Assembly: GCA_947455285.1 (NCBI GenBank)
Contig: CANGOK010000210.1
Coordinates: 1 to 5,745, forward strand
Source of the DNA: Beijerinckiaceae bacterium
Lineage (GTDB): Bacteria > Pseudomonadota > Alphaproteobacteria > Rhizobiales > Beijerinckiaceae
Direction: 5' to 3'
DNA: 5,745 nucleotides
Shown here: positions 1 through 5,745 of the stretch, piece by piece
Numbering within the stretch: position 1 is the stretch's first letter
Layout of the letters: each line of letters opens with the position of its first letter
Program-made: the position numbers and the translations under genes
Notes under the pieces: model-generated
Told to the model about the DNA's origin: nothing
What the model saw: the letters and a program-made list of their open reading frames with translations, nothing else
Databases searched by the model: none

Positions 1-2
1 CA

Positions 3-16
3 TCGCCTCAAGGCGA
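3..16. other. Small perfect hairpin at left edge
   Basis: TCGCC (3-7) pairs with GGCGA (12-16) around the loop TCAA. It lies in the non-coding leader, 105 bases before pepA. It could be the end of a terminator for a gene left of the window, or chance in GC-rich DNA. No T-run follows it on the plus strand, and the minus-strand side is cut off. The first three bases read CAT, which is ATG on the minus strand, so a divergent gene could start exactly at the edge. In that case the hairpin would sit in that gene's ribosome binding region. Confidence 0.25.
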
Positions 17-19
17 AAT

Positions 20-30
20 CGTGACCTGAT
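20..30 (+). repeat. 11-nt word shared with MFS upstream gap, copy 1
   Basis: CGTGACCTGAT occurs here, 91-101 bases before the pepA start, and again at 2682-2692. Flanking bases differ on both sides. It is not a recognised operator. Confidence 0.35.
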
Positions 31-43
31 GCGCGCTGAGATG

Positions 44-72
44 TTGCGCCGGGAATCGAACCTTCTCATGAT
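44..72 (+). promoter_or_regulatory. Weak candidate promoter for pepA operon
   Basis: TTGCGC (44-49) could serve as a -35 box and CATGAT (67-72) as a -10 box, with a 17-base spacer. They match the sigma-70 consensus at 3 and 4 of 6 positions. Transcription would start near base 79, giving a leader of about 40 bases. The spacing is ideal but the boxes are poor, so this is only the best candidate in a 120-base leader. The real promoter may lie further left. Confidence 0.25.
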
Positions 73-106
73 GCGCCAGATTCTCGCCGCACGGCGTCAC
101 CCCTTC

Positions 107-114
107 AAGAAAGG
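107..114 (+). promoter_or_regulatory. Ribosome binding site of pepA
   Basis: The purine-rich stretch AAGAAAGG ends six bases before the ATG at 121. Its AAGG core resembles the anti-Shine-Dalgarno complement and its spacing is normal. It supports 121 as the pepA start. Confidence 0.7.
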
Positions 115-120
115 CCCACC

Positions 121-1641
121 ATGACCCAAACCCTCGAAGTGACCTTCGCCGCGCTCGACGAGATCAAGCCGGACGGAGGCGCAGAGACGCTTGTGGTCTT
201 CGCTGGAGAAGAGCTCGCCATGTCCCACGGGACCCGGGGGCTCCTCGGCTCTGCCGCAGATCTGGTGAAAAGGGCGGCCGGAACAGCCAAGTTCAAGGGC
301 AAGACCTCATCCGCCATGGACCTGCTGGCGCCCGCTGGCCTTCAGGCCGGTCGCCTTGTGGTCGCCGGCGCAGCGCCGGCCAAGAAGCCCGCAGCTGGAG
401 AGTCCTCGCTCGATTATGTCGCCATGGGCGGTCACGCCATGGGCAAGGCGGGTGGCGCGGGTTCTGTAGCCATCGTGTTTGACCTACCCGAATGGCGAGG
501 CGATCCGGCGGTCGCAGCCGCCGAATTCGCCATGGGCGTGCAGCTGCGCGCCTATCAGTTTGATCTCTACAAGACGAAGAAGAAGGATGAAGACGAGAAG
601 CCGGCGTCGGTGAAGGTCACGATCGGCGTCTCCGATCCCGAGGCCGCCCGTCGGGCCGCTGGTCACGCCAACGCCATCGCCGATGGGGTGAAGCTCGCCC
701 GCAGCCTCGTCAACGAGCCGCCGAACGTCCTCTTCCCGGTGGAGTTCGCGAAGCGGGCTAGCGACTTGTCAAAGCTCGGCGTCGAAATCGAAGTGCTCGA
801 CGTCGAGGCGATGAAGAAGCTCGGCATGAACGCCCTCCTCGGCGTTGGGCAGGGCTCCACTCATGACAGTCGCTGCGTCATCATGCGTTGGAACGGCGGC
901 AAGGCGGGAGAGGCGCCCGTGGCCTTCATCGGCAAGGGCGTGACCTTTGACTCGGGCGGCATCTCCATCAAGCCCGGCGCCGGCATGGAAGATATGAAGG
1001 GCGACATGGCGGGGGCGGCCTGCGTCACCGGCCTCATGCATGCTCTGGCCGCCCGCAAGGCCAAGGTGAACGCCATCGGCGCCATCGGCCTTGTCGAGAA
1101 CATGCCCAGCGGCAACGCCCAGCGCCCTGGCGACATTGTGACGACCATGTCAGGTCAGACCATTGAGATCATCAACACCGACGCTGAAGGCCGTCTCGTG
1201 CTGGCGGACGTGCTCTGGCATGTCCAGGACAAGTTCAAGCCGAAGTTCATGATCAATCTGGCGACTCTTACGGGCGCCATTCTAGTTGCGCTCGGGAATG
1301 AATATGCGGGGCTCTTCTCCAACAATGATGAGCTCGCGACGCGTCTGACCTCGGTCGGCCTGACCACGGGCGAGAAGGTCTGGCGCATGCCGCTGGGCGC
1401 CGCCTATGACAAGCTGATCGACTCCAAGTTCGCTGACATGAAGAACACGGGCGGGCGCAACGCGGGTTCGATCACCGCCGCGCAACTGTTGCAGCGTTTC
1501 GTCAACGATGTTCCCTGGGCCCATCTCGACATCGCAGGAACGGGAATGGCCTCCCCGCAAAACGACATCAATCAGAGCTGGGGCTCAGGTTGGGGCGTGC
1601 GCCTTCTCGACAGACTCGTGGCGGAGCATTACGAAGGGTAA
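121..1641 (+). CDS. pepA: Leucyl aminopeptidase (M17 family, PepA)
   Basis: Cytosolic metallo-aminopeptidase that removes N-terminal residues, preferably leucine, from peptides during protein turnover. The family forms hexamers with two metal ions per active site. The 506-residue product has the usual family length. Residues 1 to about 185 form the variable N-terminal domain and the rest the catalytic domain. The M17 signature NTDAEGRL is at 352-359. By alignment to E. coli PepA, shifted by two, the metal ligands are K272, D277, D295, D354 and E356, and the catalytic pair is K284 and R358. All are present, so the enzyme should be active. A lysine/acidic patch at 151-160 is a surface loop. The ATG at 121 is chosen for its ribosome binding site. 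The gene opens a likely operon; the next start is 21 bases after the stop. E. coli PepA also binds DNA at Xer sites and carAB; nothing here shows that role. Confidence 0.97.
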   Translation: MTQTLEVTFAALDEIKPDGGAETLVVFAGEELAMSHGTRGLLGSAADLVKRAAGTAKFKGKTSSAMDLLAPAGLQAGRLVVAGAAPAKKPAAGESSLDYVAMGGHAMGKAGGAGSVAIVFDLPEWRGDPAVAAAEFAMGVQLRAYQFDLYKTKKKDEDEKPASVKVTIGVSDPEAARRAAGHANAIADGVKLARSLVNEPPNVLFPVEFAKRASDLSKLGVEIEVLDVEAMKKLGMNALLGVGQGSTHDSRCVIMRWNGGKAGEAPVAFIGKGVTFDSGGISIKPGAGMEDMKGDMAGAACVTGLMHALAARKAKVNAIGAIGLVENMPSGNAQRPGDIVTTMSGQTIEIINTDAEGRLVLADVLWHVQDKFKPKFMINLATLTGAILVALGNEYAGLFSNNDELATRLTSVGLTTGEKVWRMPLGAAYDKLIDSKFADMKNTGGRNAGSITAAQLLQRFVNDVPWAHLDIAGTGMASPQNDINQSWGSGWGVRLLDRLVAEHYEG

Positions 1642-1662
1642 GTTATCGTCCGAAAGGCCACG

Positions 1663-2196
1663 ATGTCCTGGATTCGCTTCCTTATTCCAGTTCTGGCCGT
1701 CGCCGCTGGCGCCGCCTCGCCTGCGCTTGCGCAGACGGCGACCTGTTCTGGATTCAAGGATGCGATGGTTCGCACTGCGGGCGACCTCAAGCCCGAGTTC
1801 GTCAGGCCGCTGGTCGTCTCTCGCGGCGCGGGCGCAGGTCTCGATAATTTCGACCTTGTGACCCGCGGGCGCATTGATGGTGTGCTGCGTTGCAAGGAGG
1901 ACGCCTTCGTCAGCTTTGAGGCGAAGATCACCTTGCCGGCGGATGGACCGCTTCTCTCGCAATTCGAAAGGGTCCAGGAGGCGGCGCTCGTCTCCGCGCT
2001 TAAATGGCCTTCCGGTCGGGCGGAGGCGACCATCAAGCGCATGACCGGCGATGCGGCGGAATATCTGCGCGGGTCAAAAGAGCGCGGCGACATCGTCTTC
2101 TCCGGCAGGGTCGAGGAACATGCGGGCGGGGGCGTCGACATTGGCCTGCTCTGGACACTGACCGACCGCAATTTCGTCATTCTGACAGGGCAGTGA
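1663..2196 (+). CDS. Unrecognised exported protein with two cysteines
   Basis: I do not recognise this 177-residue protein. Its first 23 residues look like a Sec signal peptide: R5, a hydrophobic stretch from about 6 to 18, and the cleavage motif ALA before Q24. The mature form of about 154 residues should be periplasmic. It is not a lipoprotein, because no cysteine follows the cleavage site. It has two cysteines, C28 and C77, which could form a disulfide. The remainder looks like alternating strands and helices, with no membrane segment and no catalytic motif I can name. AAAGG at 1653-1657 lies five bases before the ATG. The stop overlaps the holC start by one base, so translation is probably coupled. 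The antisense strand is also open here, but the signal peptide, ribosome site and packing all favour this strand. Its job is unknown; position gives no clear hint, since both neighbours act in the cytosol. Confidence 0.85.
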   Translation: MSWIRFLIPVLAVAAGAASPALAQTATCSGFKDAMVRTAGDLKPEFVRPLVVSRGAGAGLDNFDLVTRGRIDGVLRCKEDAFVSFEAKITLPADGPLLSQFERVQEAALVSALKWPSGRAEATIKRMTGDAAEYLRGSKERGDIVFSGRVEEHAGGGVDIGLLWTLTDRNFVILTGQ

Positions 2197-2654
2197 TGGA
2201 AGTCTGGTTTTACCATCTCACCCGGCAGCCCCTCGAAAAGGCCTTGCCGATCCTGCTTGAGCGGTCGCTCGAACGCGACTGGACGGCGGTGGTGCAGATG
2301 ACGACGCAGGAGCGTGTCGCCGCTCTCGATGAATTTCTCTGGTCCTATTCTGATGAAGGTTTTCTGCCTCACGGCACCGCAGCCGATGGAGAGGCTGAGC
2401 ATCAGCCTATTTATCTGACCATTGGGCCGGAAAATCCCAACGAGGCCCAGATCCGCTTCTTTATCGAGAACGCCCGAGTCGCGCCAGTGCTTGACGCTGG
2501 CGGCGCCTATGAGCGCGTCGTTGTCATGTTCGATGGCAATAATGACGATGAGCTGCAGGCCGCGCGCGTCCAGTGGAAGGAGCTCAAGGCCAAGGAGCTG
2601 GAGCTCTCTTATTGGCAGCAGGACGAAAACGGAGCCTGGCGCAAGAAGGCGTGA
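2196..2654 (+). CDS. holC: DNA polymerase III chi subunit (HolC)
   Basis: Small accessory subunit of the replicative clamp loader. In E. coli it bridges the complex, through psi, to single-stranded DNA binding protein. The 152-residue product matches the family length. It shows a starting strand (VWFYHL, 3-8), the conserved LDEFLW (44-49) and FLPHG (56-60), matching LDEALW and FVPH of E. coli chi, and a late strand VVVMFDG (108-114) before a charged helix. The start is the ATG at 2196, inside TGATG, which overlaps the stop of the preceding gene. The frame is open further upstream to 2004, but that extension is out of frame with and inside the exported-protein gene, and has no chi homology. 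A weak AGGG lies at 2187-2190. From memory, pepA next to holC is common in alphaproteobacteria; here another gene separates them. A psi gene is often not detectable in this class. Confidence 0.92.
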   Translation: MEVWFYHLTRQPLEKALPILLERSLERDWTAVVQMTTQERVAALDEFLWSYSDEGFLPHGTAADGEAEHQPIYLTIGPENPNEAQIRFFIENARVAPVLDAGGAYERVVVMFDGNNDDELQAARVQWKELKAKELELSYWQQDENGAWRKKA

Positions 2655-2663
2655 CCAGCGGAT

Positions 2664-2691
2664 TCGGGTTTACGCGTGAGGCGTGACCTGA
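2664..2691 (+). terminator. Imperfect hairpin between holC and MFS gene
   Basis: TCGGGT (2664-2669) pairs with ACCTGA (2686-2691), with one G-U pair. After a small internal loop (TT against G), ACGC (2672-2675) pairs with GCGT (2681-2684) around the loop GTGAG. TTTAT follows, which is short for an intrinsic terminator. It may be a weak terminator or attenuator separating the pepA-holC transcript from the transporter, or a fold that limits translation of the transporter. It overlaps the repeats and the promoter candidate listed separately, so the roles compete. Confidence 0.3.
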
Positions 2692-2697
2692 TTTATC
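2669..2697 (+). promoter_or_regulatory. Weak candidate promoter for MFS gene
   Basis: TTTACG (2669-2674) could be a -35 box and TTTATC (2692-2697) a -10 box, with a 17-base spacer. They match consensus at 4 and 3 of 6 positions. The start point would fall at about 2704-2705, on or next to the ATG of the transporter, which would make the message leaderless. That fits the missing Shine-Dalgarno sequence, but the boxes are weak. Confidence 0.2.
2682..2692 (+). repeat. 11-nt word shared with pepA upstream gap, copy 2
   Basis: Second copy of CGTGACCTGAT, 13-23 bases before the transporter start. It overlaps the candidate -10 region and the 3' arm of the hairpin. A related 10-nt word, AGGCGTGACC, occurs at 2647-2656, over the holC stop, and again at 2679-2688. 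CGTGACC is the core common to all three places. Confidence 0.35.
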
Positions 2698-2704
2698 CCT
2701 AATT

Positions 2705-3892
2705 ATGACTTCAGAAAAAACTCAGAACGTCGATTCGTCCGTTCCGGATCAGGACTTCATCGACCAGACCGCGCAACGCGAGTTCTGGATCATGGCTCTG
2801 GTGAGCCTTCTCTTCTCGATCACCGCGACCCATTCAACCCTTGTGGCGGTGGCCTTCGGGCGGCTCGGTTATTCACTTGAGCAGATCGGCGTGGTGCTTT
2901 CCATCATCGCCTTTCCAGTTGTCGCCTCGACCTTTTGTTCGGGTCTCATTATCGGCTGGTTTGGCGCGCTGGGGGCGATGCGCGTCTCCATGCTGTTTGG
3001 GATGCTTGGCGTTGGAAGCATGGCGCTCACCAGCGACGCTTTCGTTCCCTCGCTTATTTCGCGTTTGTTCTGGGGCGCCGGCGTCGGCTTCTTCCTGCCG
3101 CCCACGATGGTCTATGTGCAGAGCAGGCTCACCCAGAAGCGTTTCGTCTATCTCGTCAGCGCTTTCTCCGCGACCGTGCCCCTTGGTCTCGCCTTTGCGC
3201 CCGCCATTGGTGAATTCACGCTCAATCATTTTGGCCTGCGGGCGATGTTTCTCATGGGGGCGATTCCGGCGCTGATCGCCTTCGCGCTGACCTATGTTCT
3301 GCGTCCGCTCGACAAGCCCAAGGCTGGCGGTGGGTTTGGCATCGCTGCGGCGGCGAAGCGCTGGCATATGTTTCCGGTGCTCGCCCTGTTCATTGGTGGC
3401 GCCCACTATGGCTACGCAGCCTCTTATCTGTCGCCCGCGCTCGAACATGCGGGAACGCCTCTTGGCTGGTTCTTCATTCCCGTGACTTTCGCCATGATCT
3501 TCAGCAGGGTCGGCGCGATGCGCAAGCTCTCGGTTTATCACCCGCGCTACCTTGCAGGCGGCGGTTTGCTCCTGACCAGCCTCGCTCTCGGGGTCGCCGC
3601 CTGGAGCGCAGGCCCGACATTCGCCGTCGTTGCGGGTCTTCTGCTGGGAACCGGCAACAGCATGATGTACCCGGTCATTTCCGCATGGATGGCGCGCCTG
3701 TGCGCGCCCGCCCAGCGCGGCGGGGTGCAGGCCATTGCGGCGACGGCTTTCTATGGCGGCATCTATGCGACGCCCTGGCCCGAAACTTATCTCGTCGCGG
3801 GCTTCGGTTATTCCGTCACGCAGGCCATATTGGGCGCCATTGGCGTTGGCATGGCGGTGCTGCTCGTTGGCTCGAAGGTCGAGGGAAGCTAG
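2705..3892 (+). CDS. MFS transporter, substrate unknown
   Basis: Inner-membrane secondary transporter of the major facilitator superfamily, 395 residues. A hydrophilic N-terminus of about 26 residues precedes twelve predicted helices, starting near 27, 60, 90, 111, 148, 178, 222, 250, 283, 304, 340 and 368. The cytoplasmic linker lies at about 200-220. Motif B in helix 4 is kept (R120, G124, G126). Helix 5 carries a motif-C-like segment (G161, P166, G169), followed by FGLRAMF (176-182), typical of drug-efflux-like MFS proteins. Motif A after helix 2 (80-89) keeps its glycines but has G84, W85, A88 and L89 where D, R, R/K and R/K are usual. No Shine-Dalgarno sequence precedes the ATG at 2705, and the upstream in-frame stop at 2684-2686 leaves no earlier ATG, GTG or TTG. 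M30 is a less likely start because it would cut into helix 1. The substrate cannot be told from sequence. The stop overlaps the convergent ABC-F stop. Confidence 0.9.
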   Translation: MTSEKTQNVDSSVPDQDFIDQTAQREFWIMALVSLLFSITATHSTLVAVAFGRLGYSLEQIGVVLSIIAFPVVASTFCSGLIIGWFGALGAMRVSMLFGMLGVGSMALTSDAFVPSLISRLFWGAGVGFFLPPTMVYVQSRLTQKRFVYLVSAFSATVPLGLAFAPAIGEFTLNHFGLRAMFLMGAIPALIAFALTYVLRPLDKPKAGGGFGIAAAAKRWHMFPVLALFIGGAHYGYAASYLSPALEHAGTPLGWFFIPVTFAMIFSRVGAMRKLSVYHPRYLAGGGLLLTSLALGVAAWSAGPTFAVVAGLLLGTGNSMMYPVISAWMARLCAPAQRGGVQAIAATAFYGGIYATPWPETYLVAGFGYSVTQAILGAIGVGMAVLLVGSKVEGS

Positions 3893-3910
3893 CCGTTGAC
3901 GGCAGCTTCC
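3884..3910. terminator. Hairpin over the shared stop of two convergent genes
   Basis: GGAAGCT (3884-3890) pairs perfectly with AGCTTCC (3904-3910). After one bulged A (3891), GCCG (3892-3895) pairs with CGGC (3900-3903) around the loop TTGA. This makes 11 base pairs with a tetraloop. It spans both stop codons, so it would fold at the 3' end of both messages. Neither strand has a following T-run, so it is not a classical intrinsic terminator. It could still stabilise 3' ends or slow polymerase on both strands. Confidence 0.45.
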
Positions 3911-5745
3911 AGCTCCTCCGACAAGCCGATCCATTCTTCTTCGGCGCCAGCGAGCGCGCGCGCCAGCTCTGCGCGTTGCTGCGCAAGTTGCGAGGCCTTC
4001 GAAGGGTCCTTCGCATAGGCGTCGGGATGGGCGAGCATGTCGTCGACCCTCGCGAGAAGGTCGGTGAATTTCGCCATCCGCGCTTCCACCCCTTCGATTT
4101 TCTTGCGAAGGGGCGCGGTTTCGCGCCGCGTCTTTGCGTTGTTCTGGCGCTGCGCGGCGAGGGTTTCCTTGGGCTCGGCGCCGTCGCCCTCACGGGCGTT
4201 CTTGCGGCTTTCGGCGCGCGCCTGTTCGAGAACGAAGCGACGGTAGTCGTCCATATCGCCATCGAAAGTTTTGACCCCGCCATCAGCCACCAGCCAGAGC
4301 CGATCGGCGCAGGCTTCGAGCAAATAGCGATCATGGGAGACGAGGATCACGGCGCCTTCATAATCATTGAGCGCCTCGATCAGCGCGGCGCGGCTGTCGA
4401 TGTCGAGATGGTTGGTCGGTTCGTCGAGGATGAGCAGATGGGGGCCGTCAAAGGTTGCGAGCCCCATCAGCAAGCGGGCCTTTTCGCCGCCTGACAATTC
4501 GCTCACCTTCGTGTCGGCTTTCACGTTGGGAAAACCCATGCGAGCGCAGCGGGCGCGGATCTTGGCTTCGGTGCCGTCGCGCATGAGTTCGGCGACATGG
4601 GAGTAGGGCGTGCCGCCCGGCGTCAGATCGTCGACCTGATGCTGCGCGAAAAAGCCGACATCGAGCTTTGACGAGCGCCGCACCACGCCGCCCATGGCTT
4701 CGAGGCGTCCTGCGATCAATTTGGCGAAGGTCGATTTGCCGTTGCCGTTGGAGCCCAGAAGGCCAATGCGGTCATCGTTGGAAATGCTCAGCGAGAGACG
4801 CGACAGAATCGTCCGCTCGCCATAGCCCACGCTCGCGCCCTCCATCGCGACGATGGGCGGCGAGAGGGGCTTGGCGGGGGAGGGGAGATCGAAGGGCAGC
4901 ACCTCGCTGTCGACCATGGCGGCGACGGGCTCAAGGCGCGCCAGCATCTTGAGTCGGGACTGCGCCTGACGCGCCTTTGTCGCTTGCGCGCGGAAACGAT
5001 CGACGAAGGCCTGCAGGTGACGACGATGATCTTCCTGCTTCTTCACCAGCTTCATCTGCAGCGCCTGCTGCTCGCGGCGCTGCCGTTCGAAGCTGGTGTA
5101 ATTGCCGCGCCACAGGGTCAGCTTGGCGCGGTCGAGATGCAGGATGTGATCGCAGACTTCATCCAGCAAATCGCGGTCATGGCTGATGACGAGAACGGTC
5201 GCGGGATAATGGGCGAGATAGTCGATCAGCCAGAGCGTGCCTTCGAGATCGAGATAGTTGGTGGGCTCGTCGAGCAGCAAAATGTCTGGTGCTGAAAACA
5301 GCACGGCGGCGAGCGCGACGCGCATGCGCCAGCCGCCGGAAAATTCCGAGAGCGAACGCTGCTGCGCCTCGTGGTCGAAGCCGAGGCCCGAGAGAATGCC
5401 CGCCGCACGCGCCGGCGCCGAATGGGCGTCGATGTCGACGAGGCGCATCTGGATTTCGGCGATGCGGTGCGGATCGGTGGCGCTCTCGGCCTCCGCCATG
5501 AGCGCGCCGCGCTCCTTGTCGGCGTCGAGCACGAAGTCGATCAGGCTCCCTGGCCCGCCCGGCGCCTCTTGCTCCACGCGGCCGAGCCGCGCGTTGCGGG
5601 GCAGGGTGACGGAACCGGACTCCGCGCCAAGCTCGCCCGAAATCATCCGGAACAGGGTGGTCTTGCCAGCCCCGTTGCGGCCTACGAACCCCACCCGCGC
5701 CCGATCCGGCAGCGCAGCGGTGGCGTCATCGAATAGCAGCCGCGG
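3889..5745 (-). CDS. yheS: ABC-F ATPase, YheS type, 5' partial
   Basis: Soluble tandem ATPase of the ABC-F family, which binds ribosomes near the E site and affects translation; it has no membrane domain. 618 residues are visible and the start lies beyond the right edge. Counting from the first visible codon: Walker A GRNGAGKTT (22-30), signature SGGW (136-139), Walker B with D159 and E160, switch H189, a lysine/arginine-rich linker helix pair (about 232-268), second Walker A GSNGNGKST (331-339), signature LSGGE (417-421), Walker B with D441 and E442, switch H471. A charged coiled-coil tail fills about 515-618. Both catalytic glutamates are present. The linker (FRAQATKARQAQSR) and tail resemble E. 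coli YheS more than EttA, YbiT or Uup. A GTG at 5692-5694 lies just before the first Walker A and is not the start: 17 further in-frame codons encode the usual strand (LLFDDATAALPDRAR). About 10-20 residues are missing. Confidence 0.93.
   Translation of the reverse strand, partial: PRLLFDDATAALPDRARVGFVGRNGAGKTTLFRMISGELGAESGSVTLPRNARLGRVEQEAPGGPGSLIDFVLDADKERGALMAEAESATDPHRIAEIQMRLVDIDAHSAPARAAGILSGLGFDHEAQQRSLSEFSGGWRMRVALAAVLFSAPDILLLDEPTNYLDLEGTLWLIDYLAHYPATVLVISHDRDLLDEVCDHILHLDRAKLTLWRGNYTSFERQRREQQALQMKLVKKQEDHRRHLQAFVDRFRAQATKARQAQSRLKMLARLEPVAAMVDSEVLPFDLPSPAKPLSPPIVAMEGASVGYGERTILSRLSLSISNDDRIGLLGSNGNGKSTFAKLIAGRLEAMGGVVRRSSKLDVGFFAQHQVDDLTPGGTPYSHVAELMRDGTEAKIRARCARMGFPNVKADTKVSELSGGEKARLLMGLATFDGPHLLILDEPTNHLDIDSRAALIEALNDYEGAVILVSHDRYLLEACADRLWLVADGGVKTFDGDMDDYRRFVLEQARAESRKNAREGDGAEPKETLAAQRQNNAKTRRETAPLRKKIEGVEARMAKFTDLLARVDDMLAHPDAYAKDPSKASQLAQQRAELARALAGAEEEWIGLSEELEAAVNG

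Noticed and set aside
40..70. T-loop-like GGTTCGATTCCC on the minus strand (bases 52-63), suggesting a tRNA or an integration-site remnant
   Set aside because: The flanking bases give only two T-stem pairs, and I see no D-arm, anticodon arm or matching acceptor stem in the preceding 75 bases.
571..603. Lysine/acidic low-complexity patch in PepA as a possible insertion
   Set aside because: A similar charged loop is common in PepA proteins of this class, and the frame and total length are normal.
2004..2195. 64-codon upstream extension of holC
   Set aside because: It lies within the exported-protein gene in another frame, is Arg/Gly/His-rich, and chi homology begins at 2196.
1629..2402. 257-codon open frame on the minus strand opposite the exported protein and holC
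   Set aside because: It has no recognisable domain and overlaps two better supported genes, one of them a clear chi homologue.
2873..3934. 353-codon open frame on the minus strand opposite the MFS gene
   Set aside because: Its product is rich in R, G, E, H and N with no fold or motif, as expected from the reverse of a hydrophobic protein gene in GC-rich DNA. The plus strand gives a clear 12-helix MFS protein.
3685..4494. 269-codon plus-strand open frame opposite the ABC-F gene, with other plus-strand frames up to 5736
   Set aside because: These are mirror frames of a gene whose minus-strand product carries all ABC-F motifs.
3889..5745. ABC-F protein as an antibiotic resistance factor, with the MFS transporter as a partner efflux pump
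   Set aside because: The sequence is of the YheS housekeeping type rather than a known resistance type. The two genes are convergent, so shared regulation is not indicated.

Overview
The window looks like a chromosomal housekeeping stretch from a high-GC alphaproteobacterium, most likely of the Hyphomicrobiales (rhizobial or methylotroph-like lineages). This rests on the high GC with G/C-rich third positions, an alphaproteobacterial-style M17 leucyl aminopeptidase followed closely by a DNA polymerase III chi subunit gene, and a YheS-type ABC-F protein with the NYLDLEG-type first Walker B motif. The assignment comes from remembered family features; no search was run. There are no transposases, CRISPR repeats, phage genes, tRNAs or rRNAs.

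Layout. Bases 1-120 are non-coding: a short hairpin at the left edge, a weak promoter candidate and a good ribosome binding site. Then come four plus-strand genes: pepA (121-1641), an unrecognised exported protein of 177 aa (1663-2196), holC (2196-2654) and a 12-helix MFS transporter (2705-3892). The first three are tightly packed (21-nt gap, then a 1-nt TGATG overlap) and are probably one transcript. The 50-nt gap before the MFS gene holds an imperfect hairpin and short direct repeats. It could be a weak terminator, a regulatory site or a promoter for the transporter. A minus-strand ABC-F ATPase gene fills 3889-5745 and runs off the right edge, so its true start is not in the window.

The genes do not form one obvious pathway. 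PepA recycles peptides in the cytosol, HolC links the replication clamp loader to SSB, and ABC-F proteins act on ribosomes. The exported protein and the transporter have unknown roles. The least explained element is the exported two-cysteine protein, translationally coupled between pepA and holC.

Points worth a second look: the convergent MFS and ABC-F genes end on the same CTAG palindrome, inside an 11-bp hairpin; an 11-nt word is shared by the two non-coding gaps; the MFS gene has no visible Shine-Dalgarno sequence; and the MFS protein has lost the charged residues of motif A. I see no convincing evidence of a new multi-gene system here.
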